Below, one piece after another: positions 1-11,671 of a stretch of 64,000 nt of DNA; position 1 is the first letter of the stretch, and each line of letters starts with the position of its first letter. The translations under genes were made by a program, and so were the position numbers. The notes below the pieces were generated by a model. That model was not told the DNA's origin and did no database searches. It was given only the letters and a program-made list of their open reading frames with translations. The stretch is taken from contig ML976981.1 in the NCBI GenBank assembly GCA_010015675.1, positions 1,286,051 to 1,350,050 of the forward strand, read 5' to 3'. This stretch comes from Byssothecium circinans (Eukaryota > Ascomycota > Dothideomycetes > Pleosporales > Massarinaceae).

Positions 1-440
1 AGAGAACAAACGATTGCAGAGCCAACTTGAGGCTCTTAAGCCTCAAGTACCACGAAAGAGGGTTCGTATGGACCCAAATCAACGCTTTGCCAACGTAGAT
101 ACGATCAAGATGGCAGTAGAGGCTTCTAAGCTTATAGAGGAACAAAACAATAACCCTAACAAAGAAAAAGAGGCAGAAAAACTGGCAGCAGAAGTAGCAG
201 CAAAAACTCTGCAATCCATGTGTAGTGAGTGGCAATTGTAATTACGCTGAATCAATTATCGCGATTTTTTGAAGGGTGGAGGATTTCTGCGCGGTGTCTC
301 ATATCCCTGGGTGTCTCATGACCTGATGCGCTAGCTTAACGCGTTTTTTAGTTAAGGCATTTCGTGACAAGTGTGGAGTTGGTGTTGCCAAGGAAAAGTG
401 GCCATTTCGATGGTGTGGCCGTCTCGATGGTGCTTTACGT
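1..440 (+). mobile_element. Right end of a pogo/Fot1-like DNA transposon (partial)
   Basis: The window opens inside a reading frame (from base 2, stop at 239-241) that matches the C-terminal tail of fungal pogo/Fot1-type DDE transposases: a basic stretch PRKRVRMDPNQRFANVDTIK followed by a charged Lys/Glu-rich tail. The catalytic core lies outside the window. About 200 bp downstream, the reverse strand from about 437 reads AAGCACCATCGAGACGGCC, which looks like the repeat-rich terminal inverted repeat of this group, and the TA-rich run TATATATA beside it fits a TA target site. The left end is not visible, so the exact boundary and the intactness of the element are inferred. The tail itself shows no internal stop. 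Confidence 0.6.
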
Positions 441-936
441 TATATATATAGTCCTCTTAGATAGTTTCCGCTTAATCACTTAATTAATCACTTTCTCCTA
501 CTCGCTTAGAGCCTTATTTCAACAGCATCCCTTATTTTCCAAGCCCCTACCTAGGTAGAGGGAGGATGCTTGTAGATGGTTCGCAATTCTATATTTCCTG
601 CCTCGTATAAGAATGCGTGCAGATTGTGTAATTGGTGAAAGATGTTGTCTCCTCCCCCGTCCTCTCGCCCGTCCTGTACCAACATTGTTTCTCCCCTAAT
701 GAGTGTAGAGAGTTTGGATGGGCTGACGTTGTTACGGCAATATGTACTGGTGGTCTATCGTTCATGGTTCTCCCATTTTAAGGACTCTCCTAGTTTCAAT
801 TTCTCCTTGATGAGGTCGTCCAGGATTATGGGGTCTTGCAGATACGAATATAATATATAGGAATGATGTGGGTTGAGAAACGTGATAGTATGGAGGCATG
901 TCCGATATCGTGCGCATGAAAAGATTGAAAACTCTA
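441..936. other. Gene-free stretch between transposon end and next gene
   Basis: Only short frames without recognisable protein features are present. Probably the 3' flank of the minus-strand gene that ends at 937. Confidence 0.4.
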
Positions 937-2415
937 TCAAATACTTAGAGCTTCCAACAAGCGCTGGTTGATGCGTAGACTCTCCTCCTGTGCTCTGAGT
1001 AGCTCTTTTAATATTTGATGGAGATCGCTTGCAGTTTCGGATCGTGTACGAATCGATTCCATCGCCTCAACTTGGACCTCTTCATTTGAAGACACATCGT
1101 CGCAAAGATTTGGGGGAATTGGAGCGTCCATCCCATCGGTCTCATCGGAGAGTGTTATGTCCTCGACGTTCGGCGAAACGCGACCCTCATCGCCAATTGG
1201 AAGGCCCTCAGAGTTCGAGACCTGGAGGGATTCTTCATTGGGTTCCAATGGTTGTTGTTGTTCCTGAACGCCTGAAGATCTCTCCTCAGGAGTACAGCCT
1301 CCCAGCGATGCAGGGTTGCCTCGTGTAATCATCTCAACTCTCTCTGAGGCATGTACTTGCGCATCCAAAAGTATTGGATTGGGTTGCATCATTTCATCAC
1401 CTCTCCCTAATGAAGATGGAACAGGATCTCTGGATTGACTCTGATCTTCGCCCCTTATTTTTTCAAGCCGCTTTTTCTCCAGGAACTTGAAGGCATCTAG
1501 TATCCAATAACTCCCGATGCCAAACAAAGCGCTTGCAAGGTAAGAGATTAGAATGCCAAGGGCACCTCCAGATCCGTATGAAGGGACCAATCTAGCAGTG
1601 TAAAGTTTCCCGAGGTAGATCCCCAGGCCGATGAGAAGCGTGCCGAGGGCGACGCGCAACAGCGTTCGAGGAACTACAAACATGAAAGCAGCACTGAGAG
1701 AAATGATAATCGGCATCCTCCCCATATCAGCTGTCCACGCTTCTAGGTCATGCTGGTATCGTTCTGAAGCGATGAAGGCTTCCAAGCGTTTGAGCCCTTT
1801 GGATTGGGGGATTCTCGAGAAGAAAGCCTTTACGTCTTTGGCTGTGTGAAGACCGTGAAATGCGGGGCTTATGCTGCAGGAGAAGTAGACAGACAGGCAT
1901 CCCGTTACTAGGCTAGATATGAAGAAGGCAGTGGCGGTCCAATGTGAGGTTTCAAGGTTGGTGAGCGCCAAGGCTGAAATGGCGACTTGAGCTATGATAG
2001 CACCCTGGTGCCTGTTAGCGATATCTGTCCTTCTCGCAGACTTGAAATGTTCTGAGAAAGAATGCAGCAGCTACATAAGTATATATGTAGCTTTGTATAG
2101 AAAGTAAAGTTAGAAACAGGCACGTACTGCGACTCCAGTCATGTTGAAGCTCGAAGCATACGACTTCATGAATGCGGCAACTTGCTGATCCTCACCACGT
2201 AGTACATGTTTTTCCACTTCTTCTATGACAATAAGCGCCTCTGGAAATATGAAGTACAGGCAGACAGTCGCAAAACGGCCATGCTTTGCGATTTGTAGCC
2301 TAATATCGGCGTCAGTATCCAAGGATTGTCTTTCGACATCGTGATTCGAGTCACCAGAGACTCCAACATCGTGAATCGAGTCACCGGAGGCTCCGACATC
2401 TGAAATTGGGTCCAT
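937..2415 (-). CDS. Fungal multi-pass membrane protein, unknown function
   Basis: Two exons, 2415-2128 and 2004-937, joined across a 123-bp intron (GTACGT donor, CCAG acceptor, phase 0), giving about 451 residues. The start is the ATG at 2415, because upstream in-frame codons lack another ATG near a plausible 5' end. A hydrophilic N-terminus (1-45) is followed by hydrophobic segments at the exon junction, around the TATAFFISSLVTG stretch, and two or three more in the centre (MPIIISLSAAFMFVV and LGILISYLASALFGIG). A Ser/Glu/Pro-rich tail of about 180 residues follows, so four to five membrane passes are likely. It resembles a common filamentous-fungal hypothetical family with a conserved membrane block and variable tails; no function is known to me. 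Odd: the N-terminus carries a duplicated 10-residue unit (VGASGDSIHD/VGVSGDSNHD). Confidence 0.7.
2341..2400 (-). repeat. Two 30-bp in-frame tandem repeats in exon 1
   Basis: Bases 2341-2370 and 2371-2400 are near-identical 30-bp units (a few substitutions) encoding a duplicated decapeptide at the N-terminus of the membrane protein. The length is a multiple of three, so copy-number change would preserve the frame. Confidence 0.8.
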
Positions 2416-3397
2416 GATGATGATATGTGACGAACGGTTCAGTAAGTTAAGTATTAATCGAAAGTATCTAGTTTTTTGGTTGTAAAGGTGCCGAGATTGA
2501 TGAAGGCGGAATGGATCTGAATTCGGGTTAGCTGGGGTTGGCGAGATCAAGACAGGATTTGTAAGCTGGAGGTGGCGCAGCCTCGGCCTCGCGGGACCGC
2601 CAATCTGAAAAATAATGCCCGCCCTTTAACCTTGTATGTTCCTAGGCAGTTTCACCAACCACTAGATAATCATGCTTTCTCTCTCCCACTCACCCTCCTC
2701 TTTCTACCTCCGGATTCGACAAATTGGGTAGTGTGCTATGCATCGCGATGGTAGGGAAATACATGTACTAGCTAGCCTAGTTGAGTTGGTGTGGAAGGAA
2801 GGCGGTACGGGAGCAAAGCTGCTAGAACAGGATGGGAACTATGGAATCAGACCAGTAGGGCGAGGCACATATTCTTTAGGGCTCTACCACTTAGAGAACA
2901 GTCGGTTAAAAAAGACTATCTAGTACCAAAATAACAACTAGAGCAAGAAATGCCACATCTGTATATTTCCACCGCAACCCAAAGCACTTGCTCAACGAAC
3001 GATCAACGAACCGTGCTATACATAAGCATACATCCAAAGCCAACCCAGTTTTGGCCGAACAAGGCGTATTTATAGATGATGCAAATAAATCTAGTAGAAT
3101 CTATCTCCACGATGCTTCTCTCGCAGACGCTTCCAAAGCCATGAGATTCTCCTGCGTTGGAAGGCGAATACCGATGCGGTAAGCAATATCTCTTCTTCCG
3201 CCCTGCATTATGCCGTGGCCAGCATGTCATTGGAAGCAGTTCATTTTGCCATTTTAACCGCCCTATATGCCGATACAGGTCATGAAAGGTCATACATATT
3301 TACATTTCATCACATGCCACTATCATAACGCTCGCCGCCCCCCCTCTCAACCACCCACCTCACACCATCCAAACCCCATTCCCTCGCCAACCCCCCA
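2416..3397. other. Intergenic, no gene seen
   Basis: About 980 bp with only short overlapping frames of non-protein-like composition. It holds the promoter of the minus-strand membrane protein gene and the 3' flank of the chromodomain gene. Confidence 0.5.
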
Positions 3398-6300
3398 TCA
3401 CGTCATCATACTATCCACCCTCTTCTTTTCCGGAAACGCCCAATCATAAAACTCGAACCGATTCCCCTTCGCCTCCTTCTCAAACTCACTGATAAATTTC
3501 TCAGGCGTCATAACCTCATCCAGCACCCCAATCCTTTTTATCCAATCACGCGCCATGACACCATCAGGCTCGGTATGGATGACGAAGTACTGCCGATAGT
3601 ATTGCCGGTGGTCGAGCAGCATGCCGCCATAGTACTCTACCATTTTCGTGTTTGCAAAATCGTGTGGTTTCGGGAGAGACGACGTCTCGGAGGTGGAAAG
3701 GTTGGTAGGGTCAACAGAGGGCGGATAGTACAAGTCATCCATGAAGCACCCGCGCTCGGACATGATGGGGAAATAGTCGTCTGGGCGATAGATCATGGGT
3801 TCTGATGTCTCGTCTTGCTCAACATATCTGCTTGCGGAGAGGAGCTCGTAGAGTTTGATGCGGGCGATTAGGTCTGGGTCGGTCTCGCTGACATCTGCGG
3901 AATCTTCCTCGGCTTTGGTGAAGAGGGCTCGCATGAAATCGGGGCGGACTGCTAAACGCCAGAGAAGACAGCCGTCGTCGACGCACTTGTGAGGATCGAT
4001 GGGACCGGTGACTTGTCGACATTTTTCGATCTTGGCGAAAAAGACCTCGATGATCTTGAGCGCCACTTGGGGCTTCTTCTCGAAGACATCGTCAGTGATA
4101 TAGATGATACCGCCGTGGGGGAAGATCTCGATGCGGTCGAAGCGGTATTCTGGTGATGAGGTGGATATCTCAGGATCGTACTCGGTGGCTGGCTGGTAGC
4201 CGACGGACCATAGTCGGACCTTTCGCCGTAGCACATCTGCGAACCTACGGATCTCGGCGTAGTGCACGAAGTCAGGATGAGCCTAAGGTGGTCAGCTTGT
4301 GTCGTGTTTGCGGGAAAGACCAGACGTACCATGATCACTCCCGTCCTCCCATCATCACGGGTTTCCTTTTGGAACTGTTCCCAAGACCCCTCAGACCAAA
4401 AGTTGAATACCTCAACCCGATGAGTCAATAACCAACGAGTCATCATCTCCAGCTCTTCTGCATGGTCTGTTGGATGGTAGAAGAGGAATGCCCTCCTCTC
4501 CAGAATAGCTTCTGCATCATCTGATCCATTGTAGGTGAACATGTCTTCGAAATTGAGCCTACACACCGCCTCCATCTTCTTTTTGAAAGATTCGTCTGGA
4601 AGAGGTACCGGCGGTATATCGTGCTGCTCTTCCTTAGATGCAACATCAGCAACTTCAAGTGGCTGTTCGAAGGTAGATGCATCGATCATTTCATCATCAT
4701 GATATGGCTGACGCGGTATGTCAAGTGAACGATGTTGTGGGTTACCAGGTTGTGGAGCACGAGTGTGAGCAGTTGGAGAAACCACGCTCTCCTCGATGCC
4801 TCGATAATGCGGTTTCCAGCCTACGATGCGGGTTAGAACCTGGCAGTTTAATTTAGGCCTGGGAGGTCATACCAGCCGGTAGACTAAACCCTCTGGGTGG
4901 ATCTGCGACAGTGCCCGTAAAACAATGCGCAAATGAACAAGCCTCCTCGGTATTCTTACACGTCCCCTCATTCCAGAAAAAGCAAGTCAACCTACCTGGA
5001 TCAACCGTTTCCCGCCTCGGGGTAGGAAAAGAAGGGCGATGCTGATTTGCCATGAAAGCAGGAGGTTCGTTAGGATCAACAATTTCAGGCGGACTGTTTA
5101 CGTCAAGCGAAGCGACAACTCCAGTATTCTCATGCGCAAACTTGCACTGGCCCGCAGGCTTCTTACATCCCCTCGGAGATCGCATCCACCACCTAGACAA
5201 CTTGTTAGCCAACCATTTTGTGAGTATTTCTAAAAGTAGATCCACCGAAATGATACACTCCAAATGTTAACAAAGAGTTCAACGTACCAACAAGTTCGCC
5301 GAGAATTATGCTGGCCTTTTGCACCTTTCAGCATCAACGTCCGGGGCATTTCGGTAGAATCAATCTTCTCCAGACCTTTCCCCTCCATATTTGGCAGTGT
5401 ACCCGTATTCTCATGAGCAAAAAGACACGTTTCTGCCGAATTTACGCATCCGCTGTCGCCCCGCAACCAGTACCAGCACGTCTGTGGTGGATCCATGTAT
5501 TTTGGAGGCACAGTACCTCGCCAGTCTGTGACTGGATAGTCTTTTCCGGTCGACGGATCTTTGTCCCGATGCATGAAGCGGCAGTTTTGCGCGGAAAATT
5601 TGCAGCTGTTTGCGCTCTTCCAGTCGAAGCAAGCCATTGGAATTTTGCCAACTTCATATCGTTGCAATTCGGACAGATTTTGTGACGGTTGAGGAGGATC
5701 TTCCTCCTCGGCCTGAACCCGAAGCCCTGACTCCCGGCGACCATAAGGGTTATCGGTCACCGATGCCCGAGACCGTGCATCCAGAGTTTTTGGCGGAGGT
5801 TTTCCCACAGGCTTACCGTTGACAAAATCTAACGCGGTCGGATCGGGTGTCCCTTCGGTGCGAGAACGTTTGAGAGCATTAGCCCGATAGTGTAGAGTCG
5901 TGAATAGCTTGTCACCCTTTTTCTCCCATTCCCTCGGGGCGATCTTTGGCTTATTGACTATCTTGATGGGGTTCAAAGGTTTGGGTCCGGTTGCCATGCT
6001 AGCCTTCGGTTGTGCTGGTGGTTCAGAGGTCGTAGATGGTCGACGAACTGTCGGAGGCGCAGCTTTCCCTGCAGTGTTAGAGCTTCCCTTTGTGCTAACT
6101 TGTGTGATGGGCCTGGCCTTTTCATTGTCCTTGGTCTTAGTCAACGTAGTAGCGGGCAAATCCGAGGTCCGTCCCTGGACTGGGAGAGCAGCGTCTGAAG
6201 TCCCACGTCTCGCGTTCTCAGTCGTGATTCTGGGTGCTTTCTCCTTTTCCGAAGCGTTGGTCGCGCGTGGCTCACTCTGACCTTTCCTTATCTTTTTCTT

Positions 6301-7003
6301 TTTCTTTGTCCTCTTCTCGTTCATCTCCAGCTCTTCCAAAAGCGAGTCTTGGGAAGTATCAAAATCATCATCTGACATCTCTTCTGAGGAGGACTGCTCT
6401 ATCGGAGGTTTTCGAGCCATGTGCTTCGACGTGCTGGAGACAAAAAGTGGCGACTTCTCCGCCGATTGTTCTCGGGATTTTGAGGCAACCTCCGATTGCC
6501 TACGCTTATATGTCGGTCGCAGAGGTACATCGTCCTCGCTGTCGCTCTCAATTGGGGGAATACGAGCACGTTTCGTTCGTGCCAACTTTTTCCGTTTCTT
6601 CGCTCGCTTCTCTTGACGTCGAACTTTGGCAGCCTCCGCTCTCAAACAAGCTTCGTTGAATTTCTCGTGATTGTGCCTCACCATTTCGTCAAAGGCGTCG
6701 TCTCCCATGTTCAACTTTTTGTTTTTCCAGACATGCATAAGATTGGTTTCCGCGAAGTTCTCGGGCGGCTCCCACGTACAGCTATAGGGCCGTGAGCATG
6801 GAGACTGCTTGCTTCTCTTACACGACTTACCAATGTATAGGGTACCCGGCCCATTTTATCAGATATTGTTTGCCGGTGTCGCTCACGTGCTCCGAGATGA
6901 TGGCTTCGACGTCGAAGACGCCTCCCTCATCGCCATCTTCGACCGTTGAGGTGACTGACACCTCGTCAGTCTCATATTCGCGATCGTACTGCTCAAGGTC
7001 CAT
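3398..7003 (-). CDS. Chromodomain protein with four CCCH zinc fingers
   Basis: Five exons join in frame into 1120 residues: 7003-6831, 6781-5288, 5192-4873, 4820-4330, 4282-3398 (introns 49, 95, 52 and 47 bp). The first junction completes a chromodomain (about 29-75) whose candidate methyl-lysine cage residues are F30, W51 and Y54. A long basic and Ser/Pro-rich linker follows. Four CCCH fingers start near residues 442, 493, 555 and 625 (C-X7-9-C-X6-C-X3-H); the third is built across an intron and the spacing is perfect only after splicing. The last ~400 residues are a conserved-looking folded block (for example RRAFLFYHPTDHAEELEMM) known to me from fungal chromodomain proteins but of uncertain fold, perhaps SPOC-like as in Chp1. 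The probable role is reading histone marks and binding RNA or protein in heterochromatin; this is inference. It is divergent from the Rab11 gene. Confidence 0.85.
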
Positions 7004-7568
7004 GGTGACGGGTGACGTTCTGTCGCAGCCAGCTGGCCGACGTGGCCTGCCTCTCCAAACGTGACGCGACAGTCCTGATTGGATGACGTGGTATATGGCA
7101 TACAGTATGCCAGTGATTGTGACCTGCCCCGAGATGCTCCAGATGTCTGCGGGGCAGTATTGAAGACTCCAAACGTGGCACACTGCACTCCCTGGCTTGA
7201 AGCACCGTGTAAAGTGGTGTGTTTGTGTCTGTGATTTGTCAACGTTCCAATATTGCCCGACGTTCTTTGTTTGTCAAGGTGTCGCTGAGGTGGACTGTCC
7301 GCACTATTTCTCAATGCGGCTAGCAGTCACGTGCAACAGTCCGCCGCCGAGCACATCCCCGAGCTCCTGCGCTTTATCACCACGACGAGACCGCCGAACA
7401 CGCAACAGCTCACCCCCTTGACCAAACTGCGCCACGATACATACACCAGTCCCGAGGCCACCGACTGCGGCTGTGATATAGCTACTATCCCCCGAATCTC
7501 CGCACCCTCTGCTCTCTCTGCCACTCACCGCAACTCACTGCATCCTCTCGCCTGCGCCCACCACCACT
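7004..7568. promoter_or_regulatory. Divergent promoter, chromodomain gene / Rab11
   Basis: About 565 bp between two head-to-head start codons (7003 minus, 7569 plus). Pyrimidine-rich stretches occur just before the Rab11 ATG. No specific factor site is assigned. Confidence 0.5.
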
Positions 7569-8447
<879 letters not shown>

Positions 8448-8860
8448 ACGCCTAATCGACCGCCGTGACGTGATCTACGCTTCATTCATTAGCCAACCAG
8501 CCCCTCCAGACAACACGACGACCGCACCTCACAGCGGATCACGTTTTATGCGGACGCTTATGTGCTATGCGACAACGGATGCTATATGTCAGGAGTCTTT
8601 GGGCGACATGAACACAATGTCTAGGTTTCTGTCTTTTCCCATGTCTTGTTTTTGGAGTGCTGCATGCGTGCGGGGTTTCATATGTTTTGGAGGCAGTAAT
8701 GCTATGCTTGCGCTGCTGTATTTTAGGGCCAGATACAATCTACAGCTTAATTCGACACTAGCCATGCATGCGCCGTGACGTGAGATCACAAAAGTCAAAG
8801 GCAAGAACATTTAGTTATACATTACGCGCTCGGATCCCCCCCTCATCATCTTCCTATCCC
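8448..8860. other. Convergent 3' flanks, no gene seen
   Basis: About 410 bp between the Rab11 stop and the permease stop. No protein-like frame or RNA gene recognised. Confidence 0.5.
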
Positions 8861-10685
8861 TCACAGCTTCTCATCCTCCGCCTTCCCAACCTCCCCACTC
8901 CCAGTTCCCACCGGCCCATCCGCCGCCTTCGCCTCAGTATCACTTGCCCTCCCCACCAAAACCCCCTCAACACCCACCTCCTCCCTAGGCGCAACATCCA
9001 TCGGCACCGGAGGCCCCTTAAAGTCCTTCCTCCCCCTAGCAAAATACCACCCAACACTGATACTCGCAAACCCGGCAAAAACCACACTGGCATAATTCAT
9101 ACTCCCCGCCTCAACCGGCAAACTAACCGGCATACAGAACAGCACAACAGCCAGACAGATCCAGCCCAACGTCGCAACATTAATAGCATACCCAAACCTC
9201 CCCAGACTAAACGACGAATGGCTGACAGCTCTGCGGCCGCGCAGCACAGAGATGAGAATCGGCATACCATACGAGGTACTAAGACAAATAGTCGCGACGC
9301 CCGTGAACGAGCCAAACGCGGCCGAACTCCCAAAGTAAATCAGCCCTAGGAGACAATCCACGACCGTACTCAGCACGATCGCCATAAGCGGCACCTCCCA
9401 CCTGCCACTAACCTTTCTCCAGACCCTGGACCCAGGGATCGCCCCGTCGCGCGCAAACGCATACGTGCACCTACTCGCGGCGGTCAGGGCGCCGACGCCC
9501 GCGAAGAACAAGATGCCGAGGATGAGGAAGAGGAGGCCGAAGCCGCCGGCGGCGGAGCCGGTGACGGTTTTGAAGAGCAGGCCGATAGGCTGGCCGTTGG
9601 CGACGTCGAGGAGCATTTGCACGTCCGGGAGCACGAAGAGGATAGGGATGAGGTAGATGATGCCGGTGACGCCGGCGGCGGCGACGGAGAGGACGATGGC
9701 TTTGGGGACTTCGCGGGCGGGGTTTTGCACTTCTTCGCACATGGATGCGACCATGCCGTAGCCGGTTAGGGTGTAGGCGGCTTGGAGGAGGCCGACGAAG
9801 AAGGCCCAGCCGGCGGGCCTGTGAATTGGTTAGTTAGGTCGTTGTTGGTGGGTAGGAAGGGCGGGGGACGTACCATCCAGAAGCGGAAGCGTCGTAGTGC
9901 GTGAAAACGAAGTCTCCGCTTCGTTTCGTATCCGCCATACTCAAGAGCGTGACGAGGATGATGAGCACACTACTCGCCGTCCAGTAGATACAAATCTTAT
10001 TAATAAGATCAAGATACTTGGCACCGAAAATACTAACAAGCATACAAACCAGCATCACCGCCCAAAACATCAGAATAGTCTGATACTCGTTCGGCACAAA
10101 GTCCTCGTTCCAGAGCGTGATCGCGCTCAGAATGAGCTGTCCGCCGCTGAAATTGATGCTCAGGGTGACGGTCCAGTTGCCGACGAGAGTCAACCACCCG
10201 GTTACCCAGGAAGCGACGGGGGCGTACTTGGGCGTGGAGAGCATGGCGGACCAGTAGTAGACGCCGCCGGCGGTGGGGTAGACGGCGCAGATTTCGGCGA
10301 GGGAGGCGGCGATGGCGAGGGAGATTAGGGAGACGAGGACCCAGCCCCAGATGATTGTGACGGATTGCCCATCCGTGAGGGTGATGTACATGGTGGTGCT
10401 GAGGCCGAAGGGGACGGCCATGATGGCGAAGGAACTGCCCTCGTTTGTTAGTATTTTGAACAACTTGTAAACTATTCAAGGGGAGATTGAGGTTGATATT
10501 AAGCTAGAGTTTATATTTATCGCAGTATAGAAAGTGCTAACTTACAGTCCCAAAACACTCAGCATGCTCAGGTTCCTGGGCAATTCACTCGCGTAGCCCA
10601 TCTTCGCGAGGGCGGCGTCGGCGCTGGGATCCGAGGTCGAGCCATGGCGTTGGGTGAGGGAGAGGCTGCGCTTGGTGATGGCCAT
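8861..10685 (-). CDS. APC-superfamily amino acid/choline/GABA permease
   Basis: Three exons, 10685-10546, 10434-9874, 9818-8861, make 552 residues. Junctions restore VLGLSFAIMAVPFGLSTT and ASGWPAGWAFFVGLL. About twelve hydrophobic segments are visible, with the family's conserved start of TM1 (SFAIMAVPFGLS), a Gly-rich cytosolic E-V-Q-N-P-A-R-E-V-P-K loop, and a hydrophilic Asp/Glu-rich tail. The layout fits the fungal ACT family (GABA permease UGA4, choline transporter HNM1, BAT1-like), proton-coupled uptake of amino acids, GABA or choline across the plasma or vacuolar membrane. The substrate cannot be told from sequence alone. The start ATG at 10685 is followed by a short hydrophilic cytosolic N-terminus, as expected. 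It is convergent with Rab11 and divergent from the WD40 gene. Confidence 0.88.
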
Positions 10686-11671
10686 GATTCCCTACTCTTT
10701 CTTTCTTTCTTTTTCTCCGGATAATTGATAGTCGGGGGTTTAAAAGAGTCGCGACGGCGGAGGAATCTTTCAGCGGGGACCTGAAGTCCCCGAAGCTCTG
10801 ACTGATAGCTCCAGATAGCGCAGAAGCTAAAAGCTATCCGTACCAGACCAAAAGAATTCAAAAGTCGCGCAAAAACAAATAAACAAGAGATGTAAGGTAC
10901 GGTCCTGTTCCTGTATGTCGCGCAGGAGAAACCCAAGGACGCGGGTGACAGAAAGCTTGGGAGGAACCACGGATATGATAAAGACTGAAGAGCTGCCGTA
11001 AACGATAGCGGGCGTCGGCGAAGCCTCGTGCGTCATGCAGGGTTCGGCGCTTTAACTGCCTTGTCGGCGGTGCTTTGTCGGGTTGTTTTTGGCCTCCTCG
11101 GTGGAGGTTATCGTGAGGATGCGATAACAGACCGAGGTGGGTGTCAATAAGATGACGGTGGTTTTTTGGGATGGAGATTAGTGAGGGATTTGTAGGATGG
11201 TCTAATCTTGCTTGAGGTGAGATAAGATGGTGAAGCTACGGATGACTGAGAGAGGCATCGGAGCCTTGGGAATTGAACACAGTTCTACTTGCCCAGGAGA
11301 GGAAAAGGTGAGTGCACAATCACGTGACAATGCACTAGATGATGGGTGTGAGGGTGATGAAATTGCCGATTGTCGGAGAGTTTCTCTCTGAAATCCTACA
11401 CGTCGTATCCGTTTATACGTGCTACAAGAAATTACTATAGTCACATATCAACGTACGTCCTAAAGCCTTTGAGTAGAGTGAGAGCAAATATCGAGAGTGA
11501 AGGAGAACGCGTTCGAACTCCGCGGTAGAGCGCCACACTCCCACCGCTAGGCCGCACCAGCCACACTGGCCGTTCCACTTTACGCGCCATCGACATCGAC
11601 CTCGCAACTTCATGCGCAGCATTACGCCACACCACCACGACACACGCATGGACGCGTCCAGTTGAGCGCTC
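10686..11671. promoter_or_regulatory. Divergent intergenic region, permease / WD40 gene
   Basis: About 985 bp between head-to-head starts. Immediately upstream of the permease ATG are pyrimidine runs (in permease sense, purine-rich GAAAGAAAGAAAG). No gene-like frame was found. Confidence 0.4.

Noticed and set aside
11505..11545. GTTCGAACT followed by a GGTAGAGCG string, resembling tRNA box elements
   Set aside because: The two boxes are in the wrong order and spacing and no cloverleaf can be drawn on either strand.
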